NCBI GenBank assembly: GCA_017886545.1
Contig: JAGHJS010000052.1
Span: forward strand, 1 to 38,410
Source of the DNA: Clostridia bacterium
GTDB taxonomy: Bacteria > Bacillota > Clostridia > Christensenellales > Borkfalkiaceae
Direction: 5' to 3'
DNA: 38,410 bases
In this document: positions 16,841-24,474 of the stretch, in pieces
Numbering within the stretch: the stretch's first letter is position 1
Layout: every line of letters begins with the position of its first letter
Notes under the pieces: model-generated
Database searches by the model: none
What the model saw: only the letters and a program-made list of their open reading frames with translations
Told to the model about the DNA's origin: nothing
Made by a program: the position numbers and the translations under genes

Positions 16841-16886
16841 ATACGGACTTTCATTGCGCGAATCGGCGCAGGAGGATACAAGGATC

Positions 16887-17735
16887 ATGCAGTTGAACAA
16901 AAAGGCAGTCGTATACGTGCCAGACGGCACGGAGGAGAACGTTGCGATCGCGCGGACGACGCATCTCGCCATCGCGGCGCATCAGGACGACATCGAATTC
17001 ATGGCGTATGCGCCCATCGCCGAATGCTTCGGCAAAAAGGACAAGTGGTTCGGCGGCGTCGTCGTTACCGACGGCGCGGGCAGCCCGCGCAGCGGGATCT
17101 ATGCCGACTGCTCGGACGAAGACATGAAGGCGATCCGCATCGAGGAACAGAAGAAGGCGGCGCACGTCGGCGGGTATTCGGTGCAGTTTCTGCTCGCGCA
17201 TCCGTCCAAGGCGGTCAAGGACAGGGAGGATAACGAGCACATCGCGGAGGAGCTTGCGTGCATCCTGCGCGCCGCGCGTCCGCGGTTCGTGTACATGCAC
17301 AACTTAGCGGACAAGCATGAAACGCATGTGGCGACGGCGCTCAAAGCGCTCGCCGCGCTGCGCTCGCTGCCCGAAGAGGAGCGGCCCGAAAAGCTGTTCG
17401 GGTGCGAAGTGTGGCGCGACCTCGACTGGATGTCCGACGAGGAAAAGGTGTTCCTCGATACGGGCGCCTATCCGCACCTGGCGCGCGCGCTTTCGGGCGT
17501 GTTCGACAGCCAGATCTCGGGCGGCAAGCGTTACGAGCTGGCGGCGGAGGGGCGCAGGCTCGCGAACGCGACCTTTTCCGCAAGCCATGCGTGCGATACA
17601 TACGAGGGGCTGAACTACGCGATGGACCTTACGCCGCTTCTGCGCGACACATCGCTCGACCCCGCCGAATTCGTGGCGGAGCGCATCCGCCGTTTCGAAG
17701 CGGAAGTGCGGTCGATGCTGCATAAATTTTACTGA
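16887..17735 (+). CDS. PIG-L/LmbE family zinc deacetylase
   Basis: A 282-residue cytoplasmic member of the PIG-L family, zinc-dependent deacetylases that act on N-acetylglucosamine-containing or related substrates. The metal and catalytic motif is AAHQDDIE (His32, Asp34, Asp35), the family's A-H-P-D-D with Gln for Pro. The third metal ligand is probably in ADKHETHVAT, the family's H-x-x-x-H site. Length is normal. The ATG at 16887 follows AGGAGG by eleven bases, with a closer AAGGA. It is 17 bp before a double-SIS protein of the aminosugar isomerase/deaminase type, so both probably act on an amino sugar. The substrate is unknown. Confidence 0.87.
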   Translation: MQLNKKAVVYVPDGTEENVAIARTTHLAIAAHQDDIEFMAYAPIAECFGKKDKWFGGVVVTDGAGSPRSGIYADCSDEDMKAIRIEEQKKAAHVGGYSVQFLLAHPSKAVKDREDNEHIAEELACILRAARPRFVYMHNLADKHETHVATALKALAALRSLPEEERPEKLFGCEVWRDLDWMSDEEKVFLDTGAYPHLARALSGVFDSQISGGKRYELAAEGRRLANATFSASHACDTYEGLNYAMDLTPLLRDTSLDPAEFVAERIRRFEAEVRSMLHKFY

Positions 17736-17752
17736 TAGGAGAGGAACCGAAG

Positions 17753-18814
17753 ATGAATTACCGTGATACGCTCATGTGGAAGGAACTGAACGAAGCGCCC
17801 GCAATTTTGCAGACGCTTGCGCAAAAGAATGCCAAAGCGCTTGCGGGCATTGCCGCCGCCGCCAAAGAGGCGGCGATCGCGGGCGTGTACACCGCCGCGC
17901 GCGGCACGTCCGACCACGCGATGATCTACTTCAAGTATCTGTGCGAAGCGCAGTGCGGGCTGCCCGTCGCGTCGGGCGCGCCGTCCGTCGTCACCATGTA
18001 CGGCGGCGGGCTTGCGCTCGGCAAATTTCTGACCGTCGGCTGCTCGCAGAGCGGGAAGGCGGCGGACGTGCTCGCCGTCATCGAACGCGCCAAAGCGTGC
18101 GGCGCGCCGACCGTTGCGATCACCAACGACGAAGAGAGCCCGCTCGCAAAGGCGGCGGACTTTCACCTCTATTGCAACGCGGGCGAAGAAAAGAGCGTCG
18201 CCGCGACAAAGACCTTTTCCGCACAGATCGCCCTGGCGCGCCTGCTGGCGGGCGCGCTGAGCGGAACCCCCGCCGACGCGGCGGCAGATCTCGCCGCGCA
18301 GTGCGTGCCCGTCGCCGACGCCGTGACGGACGAGGCGGCGAAGGCGTTTGCGGGCGCGGAGGACTGCTTTACGCTGGGCAGGGGCATTACCGCGGCGATC
18401 GCCTTTGAATGCGGATTGAAATTGCAGGAAACGTGCTACATCAAAGCGCGCGCCTACCACAGCTCGGACTTCTATCATGGCCCCATGGCGATGATCGGCA
18501 AGGGGACGAAGGTCATCCTGTTCGCGTCGGGCAAGGCGCTGGGCGGGAACGCCGCGCCGCTGCGCGAGGACAGCGTGAAGTGCGCAAACAAGATGCTCGA
18601 GCTCGGCGCGGACCTGTATATCGTTACCGACGACGCGGCGCTGTTTGCGGGGCTTCCCGCGAAGGTGCTCGCCGTTCCCGGCGGAAAAACGGAGGCGGAA
18701 ACGGCGCAGAGCCTGGCGCTTGCGGCGCAGATGCTCGCCTGCAAAACGAGCTGCCTGCGCGGGCTGAACCCCGATTCCCCCCGCGCCCTCAAAAAAGTCA
18801 CCGTCACGGTGTAA
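17753..18814 (+). CDS. Double-SIS aminosugar isomerase/deaminase (GlmS isomerase-domain or NagB-II/AgaS-like)
   Basis: A 353-residue cytoplasmic protein with two SIS domains and no glutaminase domain, so it is not GlmS itself. SIS1 (about 35-170) shows ARGTSDHA and GCSQSGKAADV, the S-x-S-G phosphate-binding turn, then SVAATKTFSAQ. SIS2 (about 195-335) shows LGRGITAAIAFECGLKLQET and the catalytic-loop region SSDFYHGPMAMI. The tail LNPDSPRALKKVTVTV is the standard ending of this family. Relatives convert glucosamine 6-phosphate (or galactosamine analogues) to the ketose phosphate plus ammonia. ATG at 17753 after AGGAGAGG. Co-transcribed with the PIG-L gene and closed by a strong terminator. Confidence 0.86.
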   Translation: MNYRDTLMWKELNEAPAILQTLAQKNAKALAGIAAAAKEAAIAGVYTAARGTSDHAMIYFKYLCEAQCGLPVASGAPSVVTMYGGGLALGKFLTVGCSQSGKAADVLAVIERAKACGAPTVAITNDEESPLAKAADFHLYCNAGEEKSVAATKTFSAQIALARLLAGALSGTPADAAADLAAQCVPVADAVTDEAAKAFAGAEDCFTLGRGITAAIAFECGLKLQETCYIKARAYHSSDFYHGPMAMIGKGTKVILFASGKALGGNAAPLREDSVKCANKMLELGADLYIVTDDAALFAGLPAKVLAVPGGKTEAETAQSLALAAQMLACKTSCLRGLNPDSPRALKKVTVTV

Positions 18815-18826
18815 ATAGAGAAAGGA

Positions 18827-18856
18827 TAAAAGCACCCCGTTTCGGGGTGCTTTTTC
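18827..18856. terminator. Bidirectional terminator between SIS and AAA genes
   Basis: GCACCCCG pairs with CGGGGTGC over a TTT loop, flanked by AAAA on the left and TTTTT on the right, so it can serve both convergent genes. Confidence 0.9.
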
Positions 18857-18902
18857 CGTTTCAAAAGTGCAGCTTTTTTGAGGGATGATGAGTTTCATTC
18901 AG

Positions 18903-20159
18903 TCACCGTTTTTCCGCCTTGCGCAGTTCCCGTATCGTGAGATATTTATTTGCGAGAAGCTGCTTTTTAAAATTTTGGAACAACGCTTCGTTTGCCTGCA
19001 AAATTTCTTTTGCATGCTGTTTGGCACGTTCCAGCTCTTCGGCGATCCTTTCCGCAACGTGTTCGAGCATTGCGTCGGGCATATAATCGTATAGCTGCCC
19101 GAAGCGGTCCGTGCAGTCGAACCCGCAGCAACACAGTTCGGCGACGAGTTGGTAAGCGATGCGGTATGCCTGCTTGATATCTCCCTCGCAGTTGGCATCC
19201 TGTACGCCTGAATGCAGCCCGACGGCAGCAGATCCGGCAAGACGCATGCACATCTCTTCGCGCAGACTTTCAACGCTGTCGCCGTATTCGGGCAAAGTAT
19301 TGTAATACAGTGCTCCGCCCCCGCAAACCGTGGCGAAGTAGGGGGATATATGCTTTGCTGTTACCGCTGCGGTCAGCTTTCCCGCAATCGAAACGGCAGT
19401 TTCCGTAAGCTCTTCCGCGTTCGCAGGATAGTCGTACGGTAAAATTTCGTACAGCGATGTCATGATCGTTTCCACGATGTGCCGATTGTCGAGCACGGCT
19501 TTGCGCTCGTACACGGCAAGACTCATTGCCTCGTTGAGCACAGTCTCCAGATCGGCGCAGGAATACCCTGTCAGAAGAGCGGCAAGATCGGAAGCGCGCA
19601 CGCTCCGTTTGTTTATCGGCTTGTTTTGCAGGTAATGCGCAATAATTTGCTCTGCCTCTTTACGGGAAGGGAGACCGATGGTCAGAACGACGTCAAACCG
19701 TCCTTTGCGCAGGAGCGAGGAGGGGAGGCAATCCGTATCGTTGACCGTTGCGATGGTCACGACGTTACAGTGCTTGGTATCCTCCATACACGATTGGATA
19801 GCCGTAAATGCGTCCTGATTGTAATAATCATCCTCAGATTCGGCGAGCTTATCCATATCGTCCAAAAAGACGAGCGCGGGCGCGTTTTCCGCCGCTTTCC
19901 GATATGCTTTAAAGAGACTTTCGATCGTCGCTTTGTCCGAATGCTGTTTTTTGGCGCGATATACGGGAAGCGCGCAGGCTGCCAACAGGTCGTTTGCCAT
20001 GACGGTTTTGCCTACGCCCGGTTTTCCCTGTAGCAGCACGCCTTTCGGAAGGCGTGCTCCTGCTTTTGCATATAGTTCGCGGTTGCATATACTGTCGCAG
20101 ACTCTTGCCAAAATCTTTTTCTCACCTTCATAGCCTATAATGTTTTTAAAAAGTTCCAT
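18903..20159 (-). CDS. FtsH-like AAA ATPase with degenerate M41 protease domain, no membrane anchor
   Basis: A 418-residue protein. Residues about 8-240 are an AAA module: Walker A GKPGVGKT (45-52), Walker B ALVFLDD (95-101), sensor TIATVN (135-140), arginine-finger region RKGRFD (151-156), and a lid with SCADLETVLNEA. Residues about 250-415 follow the layout of the FtsH M41 domain, including a segment like the FtsH third-ligand helix (GDIKQAYRIAYQLVAE, Asp327) and the final long helix. Where FtsH has HEAGH, this protein reads SIAGK (257-261), so both zinc histidines and the catalytic Glu are missing. There are no TM helices. The start at 20159 follows AGGAGG. The gene is visibly AT-richer than its neighbours and lies beside tRNA-derived repeats, which hints at transfer. 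Cellular role unknown; perhaps an unfoldase. Confidence 0.8.
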   Translation of the reverse strand: MELFKNIIGYEGEKKILARVCDSICNRELYAKAGARLPKGVLLQGKPGVGKTVMANDLLAACALPVYRAKKQHSDKATIESLFKAYRKAAENAPALVFLDDMDKLAESEDDYYNQDAFTAIQSCMEDTKHCNVVTIATVNDTDCLPSSLLRKGRFDVVLTIGLPSRKEAEQIIAHYLQNKPINKRSVRASDLAALLTGYSCADLETVLNEAMSLAVYERKAVLDNRHIVETIMTSLYEILPYDYPANAEELTETAVSIAGKLTAAVTAKHISPYFATVCGGGALYYNTLPEYGDSVESLREEMCMRLAGSAAVGLHSGVQDANCEGDIKQAYRIAYQLVAELCCCGFDCTDRFGQLYDYMPDAMLEHVAERIAEELERAKQHAKEILQANEALFQNFKKQLLANKYLTIRELRKAEKR

Positions 20160-20221
20160 TGATTTTTCCTCCTGTCTGTATGTTTTTTTATCGGAAAAGA
20201 GCTGCAACTCTTGTCACGGAC

Positions 20222-20256
20222 AAAAAATTGACCCGTGCCAAAGCGGAACGGGTCAA
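20222..20256 (-). terminator. Terminator upstream of the AAA gene (end of the tRNA-repeat transcript)
   Basis: Read on the minus strand, TTGACCCGT pairs with ACGGGTCAA over an 11-nt loop and is followed by TTTTTT. It would stop transcripts coming from tRNA-Thr and the tandem units before the AAA gene. The stretch 20160-20221 shows a small AAGAG/CTCTT hairpin and no clear promoter. Confidence 0.75.
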
Positions 20257-20300
20257 AATTTGGAAACAAAAACCCCGAATTTTCATTCAGGGTCTTTGTT

Positions 20301-20473
20301 TGGAGCTACTGGCCGGACTTGTAAGGAGCCGCTTTGCGGCGACGGAACAGCGATCGATGCCAAGGCAGGTAAACGAAAAAACGGAAAGCGATACGCCGAT
20401 CGCGTCACGTTATTTCGGCGGTACGGGCAGTAGCCGAAGCAAAGCCCCCGAACTTCTGTTCGGGGGGCTTGCG
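20301..20473 (-). repeat. 173-bp tandem unit, copy 1 (contains tRNA-Thr 3' end)
   Basis: This unit differs from copy 2 at three positions only (about 98% identity). Its first 21 bases equal the CCA end, 3' acceptor strand and part of the T arm of the adjacent tRNA-Thr. Read on the minus strand, each unit contains GCTACTG (the tRNA 5' acceptor strand) and ends in CAGTAGCTCCA, so a 7-bp tRNA-like acceptor stem plus CCA could form around about 115 nt of unrelated sequence. Left of it (about 20245-20300) lies a degenerate further copy of the unit's end. Confidence 0.85.
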
Positions 20474-20646
20474 TGGAGCTACTGGCCGGACTTGTAAGGA
20501 GCCGCTTTGCGGCGACGGAACAGCGATCGATGCCAAGGCAGGTAAACGGAAAAACGGAAAGCGATACGCCGATCGCGTCACATTATTTCGGCGGTACGGG
20601 CAGTAGCCGAAGCAAAGCCCCCGAACTTCTGTTCGAGGGGCTTGCG
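20474..20646 (-). repeat. 173-bp tandem unit, copy 2, directly downstream of tRNA-Thr
   Basis: Directly abuts the CCA end of the tRNA gene. It carries the same 21-bp tRNA 3'-end copy and a GCCCC-CGAAC/GTTCGGGGGC terminator-like hairpin that would lie just behind the tRNA in the transcript. Differences from copy 1 are single A/G changes in the AAACG-AAAA, GTCAC-TTA and GTTCG-GGGC contexts. Confidence 0.85.
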
Positions 20647-20722
20647 TGGAGCTACTGGCCGGACTTGAACCGGCGACCTGCTGATTACGAATCAGCTGCT
20701 CTACCGACTGAGCCACAGTAGC
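20647..20722 (-). tRNA. tRNA-Thr (anticodon CGT)
   Basis: A 76-nt cloverleaf on the minus strand. Acceptor GCTACTG pairs with CAGTAGC; the D arm contains GGCTCAGTCGGTAGAGC; the anticodon stem is GCTGA/TCAGC with loop TTCGTAA, giving anticodon CGT (Thr, codon ACG). The T arm is GCCGG-TTCAAGT-CCGGC. Discriminator T and the CCA end are encoded in the DNA. A protein call over this region would be spurious. Confidence 0.97.
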
Positions 20723-20750
20723 ATATTAAAGCATATTAAAGCAGATTAAA
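20721..20750 (-). repeat. Three 10-bp direct repeats at the tRNA 5' end
   Basis: GCATATTAAA, GCATATTAAA and GCAGATTAAA lie head to tail just upstream of the tRNA 5' end (the first overlaps its last two bases). They fall in the tRNA leader; function unknown. Confidence 0.8.
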
Positions 20751-20763
20751 AGAAAATTTATCT

Positions 20764-20840
20764 TGCGGTGGTGGATACCGCAGGGGGCGCGTTCACCGTA
20801 ACGCGCCTATTTATTATACCATACTTTCCGAAAAAATCAA
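20764..20840 (-). promoter_or_regulatory. tRNA-Thr promoter and leader with two hairpins
   Basis: On the minus strand TTGATT (20835-20840) and a perfect TATAAT (20813-20818) are 16 bp apart. The predicted leader of about 85 nt holds a perfect GGCGCGTT/AACGCGCC hairpin (20786-20807) and a TGCGGT/ACCGCA hairpin (20764-20782). Nothing else is seen between here and the malQ promoter. Confidence 0.75.
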
Positions 20841-20929
20841 CAGTTTTTATGCGGCGGAAGAAAAATTTTTATACGGAAATTTTTTGTCCGCATGCAGGCA
20901 AAAAATTTCGGGCGACTTCCGAAAAACGA

Positions 20930-20958
20930 TTTAAAAATAATGACGGATATGATACAAT
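20930..20958 (+). promoter_or_regulatory. Extended -10 promoter of malQ
   Basis: TGATACAAT (20950-20958) is an extended -10 element, with a weak TTTAAA 17 bp upstream (20930-20935). It lies about 35 bp before the chosen ATG. Confidence 0.65.
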
Positions 20959-20992
20959 AAAGAAAAGTTGCTTTTTAAAGGCGGAAAGGCGT

Positions 20993-22678
20993 ATGCAGGA
21001 AAAGAGCGGAACGGTTTCGGCAGCGCGCGCGGCGGAAGAAAAGGCGGCATGCGGCGCGGCGGAAACTGTGGGGAAAATTGCGGAAACAGTCGGAAGAACG
21101 GCAGAAACAGCTGTAAAAACGGCGGAAACAGCCGCAAAAATGGATAGTACGGAAAACGGGAAAGGGAGCGCGCCCGCAGCGGCGGAGCGCGCGGCGGGCG
21201 TGCTGCTGCACATCTCGTCCCTGCCCGGTAAATACGGGATCGGCACCTTAGGAAGGGAAGCGCGGCGGTTTGCAGACTTTCTGCACGCCGCGGGCGTGCG
21301 CTATTGGCAGGTGCTGCCGCTGGTGCAGACGGGCTACGGCGATTCTCCCTATCAGTCCGTGTTCAGCGCGTCGGGCAATCCGTATTTCATCGATCCGGAG
21401 ACGCTCGCGGCAGAAGGGCTGCTCAAAAAGCGCGAGCTCGCCCTCTGCGAACGGGCGGGGGAGCGCGTGGACTACGGCTTCTTATACGATAGGAAGTTCG
21501 CGCTGCTGCGCAAAGCCTTTTCACGGTTCGACTGCACCGCCCCCGCGTTCCGCGCCTTCGAAGAGGAGGGCGCCTTTCACGATTATGCGCTGTACATGGC
21601 GCTCAAAACGGCGCACGGCGGGCAGAGTTTCGACTGCTGGGAGCGAAGGTACAAATTCCGCGACCCCGCCGCGCTGGACGCCTTTCTGCGCGAACACAGG
21701 GGCGAATATTCCTTCTGGCTGTTCGTGCAGTATGAATTTCTGCGCCAGTGGCAAACTTTAAAGGAGTATGTGAACGCGCTCGGCATCCGCATCATCGGCG
21801 ACATCCCGCTGTATGTGGCGTACGATTCCGCGGACGTATGGGCGAATGCGCACCTGTTCAAACTCAACAAAAACCTGTCCTGCCGCAAGGTGGCGGGGGT
21901 CCCGCCCGATTATTTTTCGGCGACGGGGCAGCTGTGGGGCAACCCCGTGTACGACTGGAAGGCGCATGCGCAGGAGGGCTATGCCTGGTGGACGGCGCGC
22001 ATCCGCCGCGCGTTTGCGCTGTACGATGTGGTGCGCGTCGACCATTTCCGCGGCTTCGACCGCTATTACGAGATCCCCGCGGGCAATGAAACGGCGGTCG
22101 GCGGCAGGTGGCGCAGGGGCCCGGGCATGGCGCTGTTCGACGCGGCGCAGCGGGCTTTGGGCAAACTCGATTTTATTGCGGAGGACCTCGGCACCATCGA
22201 CGACGGCGTGCGCAGGCTGATCCGAAAGAGCGGCTTCCCCTCCATGAAGGTGCTGGAATTCGCCTTCGACGGCGACCCGAACAACGCGTACCTGCCCAAA
22301 AACATCGGCGAAAACTCCGTCACCTATACGGGCACGCACGATAACGACACGCTGGTCGGCTATTTGAAGTCGCTGCCCGCGTGGGAGTACGGCCGCCTCC
22401 TTTCGATCGTAAAGCCGCTCCTGAAAGAAGCGGGTATCGCGGCGCGGCCCGTCGGCATAGAGAGCACGGCGCGCGCGATCGCGCGGTTAGCGCTTTCGGT
22501 GCGTTCCCGCCTTGCCGTGCTGCCCATGCAGGACGTGCTGCTGCAGGGCGCGGAGGCGCGCATGAACACGCCCTCGACGGGCGAGGGGAACTGGCAGTAC
22601 CGCCTGCCGCGCATCCCCGGCGCCGCCTGCGCAAGGGCGCTGCGCGCCGCAGTCGAAGAGGCGGGGCGCGCCCGCTGA
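20993..22678 (+). CDS. malQ: 4-alpha-glucanotransferase (amylomaltase, GH77) with repetitive N-terminal extension
   Basis: A cytoplasmic glycogen/maltodextrin disproportionating enzyme that moves alpha-1,4-glucan segments. The GH77 domain starts around residue 65 (AAGVLLHISSLPGKYGIGTLG) and runs to the end, the family's usual ~500 residues. Seen: DSPYQSVFSASGNPYFIDP, GDIPLYVAYDSADVW, nucleophile Asp in RVDHFRGF, acid/base Glu in AEDLG, and the third acid in THDND. The first ~60 residues are extra: Ala/Glu/Thr-rich with four 7-residue repeats (A-E-T-x-x-K/R-x, residues 23-50) that could form a short coiled helix. The ATG at 20993 has GGAAAGG upstream and a fitting promoter; a later ATG (codon 50) lacks a ribosome binding site. 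Confidence 0.92.
   Translation: MQEKSGTVSAARAAEEKAACGAAETVGKIAETVGRTAETAVKTAETAAKMDSTENGKGSAPAAAERAAGVLLHISSLPGKYGIGTLGREARRFADFLHAAGVRYWQVLPLVQTGYGDSPYQSVFSASGNPYFIDPETLAAEGLLKKRELALCERAGERVDYGFLYDRKFALLRKAFSRFDCTAPAFRAFEEEGAFHDYALYMALKTAHGGQSFDCWERRYKFRDPAALDAFLREHRGEYSFWLFVQYEFLRQWQTLKEYVNALGIRIIGDIPLYVAYDSADVWANAHLFKLNKNLSCRKVAGVPPDYFSATGQLWGNPVYDWKAHAQEGYAWWTARIRRAFALYDVVRVDHFRGFDRYYEIPAGNETAVGGRWRRGPGMALFDAAQRALGKLDFIAEDLGTIDDGVRRLIRKSGFPSMKVLEFAFDGDPNNAYLPKNIGENSVTYTGTHDNDTLVGYLKSLPAWEYGRLLSIVKPLLKEAGIAARPVGIESTARAIARLALSVRSRLAVLPMQDVLLQGAEARMNTPSTGEGNWQYRLPRIPGAACARALRAAVEEAGRAR
21059..21142 (+). repeat. Four 21-bp tandem repeats inside malQ
   Basis: Four in-frame 21-bp units beginning GCGGAAAC or GCAGAAAC code for the heptads AETVGKI, AETVGRT, AETAVKT and AETAAKM. 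Such units can expand or contract by slippage, so copy number may vary between strains. Confidence 0.85.
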
Positions 22679-22723
22679 AATACCGCCGTTTGCGACGGGA
22701 GTTCGTTCCCGTGTCGCCTTCGG

Positions 22724-22753
22724 TTGCCGCGCATGCGGGTTTTGTGGTAAAAT
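22724..22753 (+). promoter_or_regulatory. Probable promoter of the hydrogenase gene
   Basis: TTGCCG (22724-22729), 18-bp spacer, TAAAAT (22748-22753). The roughly 85-nt leader contains a CGCGCGGC/GCCGCGCG hairpin. Confidence 0.6.
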
Positions 22754-22844
22754 AATGCTCCGCGCGGCGGCGTGCCGCGCGAAGGCGGGGGAAGTGAGGG
22801 AATAGGAACGGCGCGGAGATCGAGCCGCGCGAGGAGGTTGTTTG

Positions 22845-24356
22845 ATGGAAAGAGGACTTTTGACCCCGCTGAAGGAACTGCGCAGGCAGGTGTTCGTCGA
22901 AGTGGCGCGCATGGCGTTTGAAACGGAGACGGAGAACCTGAAAGACGCCGTGGAGGAGATCCCGTACAAGATCACCCCGGGCGACAAGCCCAAATACCGC
23001 GAGAGCATCTGGCGGGAGCGCGCGATCTGCTCGGAGCGCGTGCGCCTTGCGATGGGGCTTTCGCTCCGCCCCGAAGACGTGCCCGTGCACCTGACGAGCG
23101 GTATGCGTGCGAGCGACATCGCGGACAAGTATTACGAACCGCCGCTGATGCAGGTCATCCCTTCGGCGTGCGCGGCGTGCTCGCCGAACAGGTACCAGGT
23201 CACGGACAACTGCCGCGGCTGCGTGGCGCATCCGTGCACGGCGGTCTGCCCCAAACAGTGCATCAGCGTCGAAAGCGGCAGGGCGGTCATCGACCAGTCG
23301 AAGTGCATCAAGTGCGGCAGGTGCAAGAGCGTCTGCCCGTACGACGCGATCGCGCACCACACCCGCCCCTGCGCGGAGGCGTGCGGCGTCAAGGCGATCG
23401 ATTCGGACGAACTCGGCAGGGCGAAGATCGTGCCCGAGCGCTGCGTTTCCTGCGGCATGTGCATGGTGAACTGCCCCTTCGGCGCCATTGCGGATAAATC
23501 GCAGCTCTTCCAGCTCATCCGCGCCATCCGCCGCGGGGATAAGATCATCGCCGAGGTCGCGCCCTCGTATGTGGGGCAGTTCGGCGATAAGGTCACGCCC
23601 GCAAAGTTCAAGGCGGCGCTTGAACAGCTCGGCTTTGCGGACGTGTTTGAAGTCGCCCTCGGCGCGGACATGGGCGCGGCGATCGAGGCGCACCATTACG
23701 CGGAAGAGGTCGCTACGGGCAAGCAGCCGTACATGTTCACCTCCTGCTGCCCCGCCTGGGCGATGCTCATCAAGCATTACTTCCCCGAAACGGCGGATAA
23801 ACTTTCGCGCACGCTCACGCCGATGGTCGCCACGGCGCGCACCATCAAGCAGAAGTACCCCGATTACCGCGTCGTGTTCATCGGCCCCTGCGCGGCGAAA
23901 AAGCTGGAGGCTTCCCGCCGCACCATCCGCAGCGACGTGGACTTCGTGCTCACCTTTGAGGAGCTTTCCGCCGTGTTCGAGGCGCGCGGCATCGACCCGC
24001 AGACCATCGAGAGCGGCGAGGACATGAACGACGCGACGGGCGCGGGGCGCGGCTATGCCTGCGCGGGCGGCGTTGCGGGCGCGATCGAAAAGTGCATCCG
24101 CGCCTATTACCCTGATACGCCCTTGCAGATCGACCACGTCGAGGGGCTGGAGGACTGCCGCAAGATGCTGCTCCTCGCCAAGATGGGCAGAAAGAACGGC
24201 AGCCTGATCGAGGGGATGGCGTGCCCCGGCGGCTGCGTTGCGGGCGCGGGCACGAATATCCAGATCGGCAAGGCGGCGGCGCTCGTAAAAAAGACGGTGG
24301 AAAGTTCCGCCGAGGCGATCCCGCCCAAACAGCTCGCCGAGATCCGTCTGGAATAG
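22845..24356 (+). CDS. [FeFe] hydrogenase, monomeric group B-like
   Basis: A 503-residue cytoplasmic hydrogenase that interconverts protons and H2 using ferredoxin-type electrons. The N-terminal 100 residues are helical. A ferredoxin-like part (about 105-225) holds two 4Fe-4S motifs, CIKCGRCKSVCP and CVSCGMCMVNCP, with further Cys clusters before them (CAAC, NCRGCVAHPCTAVCPKQC). The H-cluster domain shows all three signatures: TSCCPAW (L1), IGPCAAKKLE (L2) and EGMACPGGCVAG (L3). The short L2 form and the single-subunit layout suggest group B rather than the electron-bifurcating type. The ATG at 22845 follows GAGGAGG by seven bases. No maturation genes (hydEFG) lie in the window. Together with the pyruvate oxidoreductase at the window end it indicates ferredoxin-based fermentation. 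Confidence 0.93.
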   Translation: MERGLLTPLKELRRQVFVEVARMAFETETENLKDAVEEIPYKITPGDKPKYRESIWRERAICSERVRLAMGLSLRPEDVPVHLTSGMRASDIADKYYEPPLMQVIPSACAACSPNRYQVTDNCRGCVAHPCTAVCPKQCISVESGRAVIDQSKCIKCGRCKSVCPYDAIAHHTRPCAEACGVKAIDSDELGRAKIVPERCVSCGMCMVNCPFGAIADKSQLFQLIRAIRRGDKIIAEVAPSYVGQFGDKVTPAKFKAALEQLGFADVFEVALGADMGAAIEAHHYAEEVATGKQPYMFTSCCPAWAMLIKHYFPETADKLSRTLTPMVATARTIKQKYPDYRVVFIGPCAAKKLEASRRTIRSDVDFVLTFEELSAVFEARGIDPQTIESGEDMNDATGAGRGYACAGGVAGAIEKCIRAYYPDTPLQIDHVEGLEDCRKMLLLAKMGRKNGSLIEGMACPGGCVAGAGTNIQIGKAAALVKKTVESSAEAIPPKQLAEIRLE

Positions 24357-24382
24357 GAGGCGGAGCGGAGAAAACTTTCCCG

Positions 24383-24425
24383 GCGGGCGGCAGGGGACCG
24401 GATCGGGCCCCTGCCGCCCGCGTTT
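24383..24425 (+). terminator. Terminator-like hairpin after the hydrogenase gene
   Basis: A perfect 14-bp stem, GCGGGCGGCAGGGG with CCCCTGCCGCCCGC, with an 11-nt loop, followed only by GTTTGT; strong hairpin, weak T-tract. Confidence 0.7.
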
Positions 24426-24474
24426 GTCCGCGCGGCCGGATCGTTCAGCTTTTTGGCAAGATATTCCCGTATAG

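Noticed and set aside
20405-20716. Minus-strand ORF of 103 codons starting MAQSVEQLIRNQQ
   Set aside because: It is the translation of tRNA-Thr and the tandem repeat units; this is a well-known artefact of annotating over tRNA genes.
20301-20722. Prophage or ICE attachment sites (attL/attR)
   Set aside because: tRNA 3'-end copies are present, but only 173 bp lie between them and no integrase or phage gene is in the window; kept as one hypothesis rather than a call.
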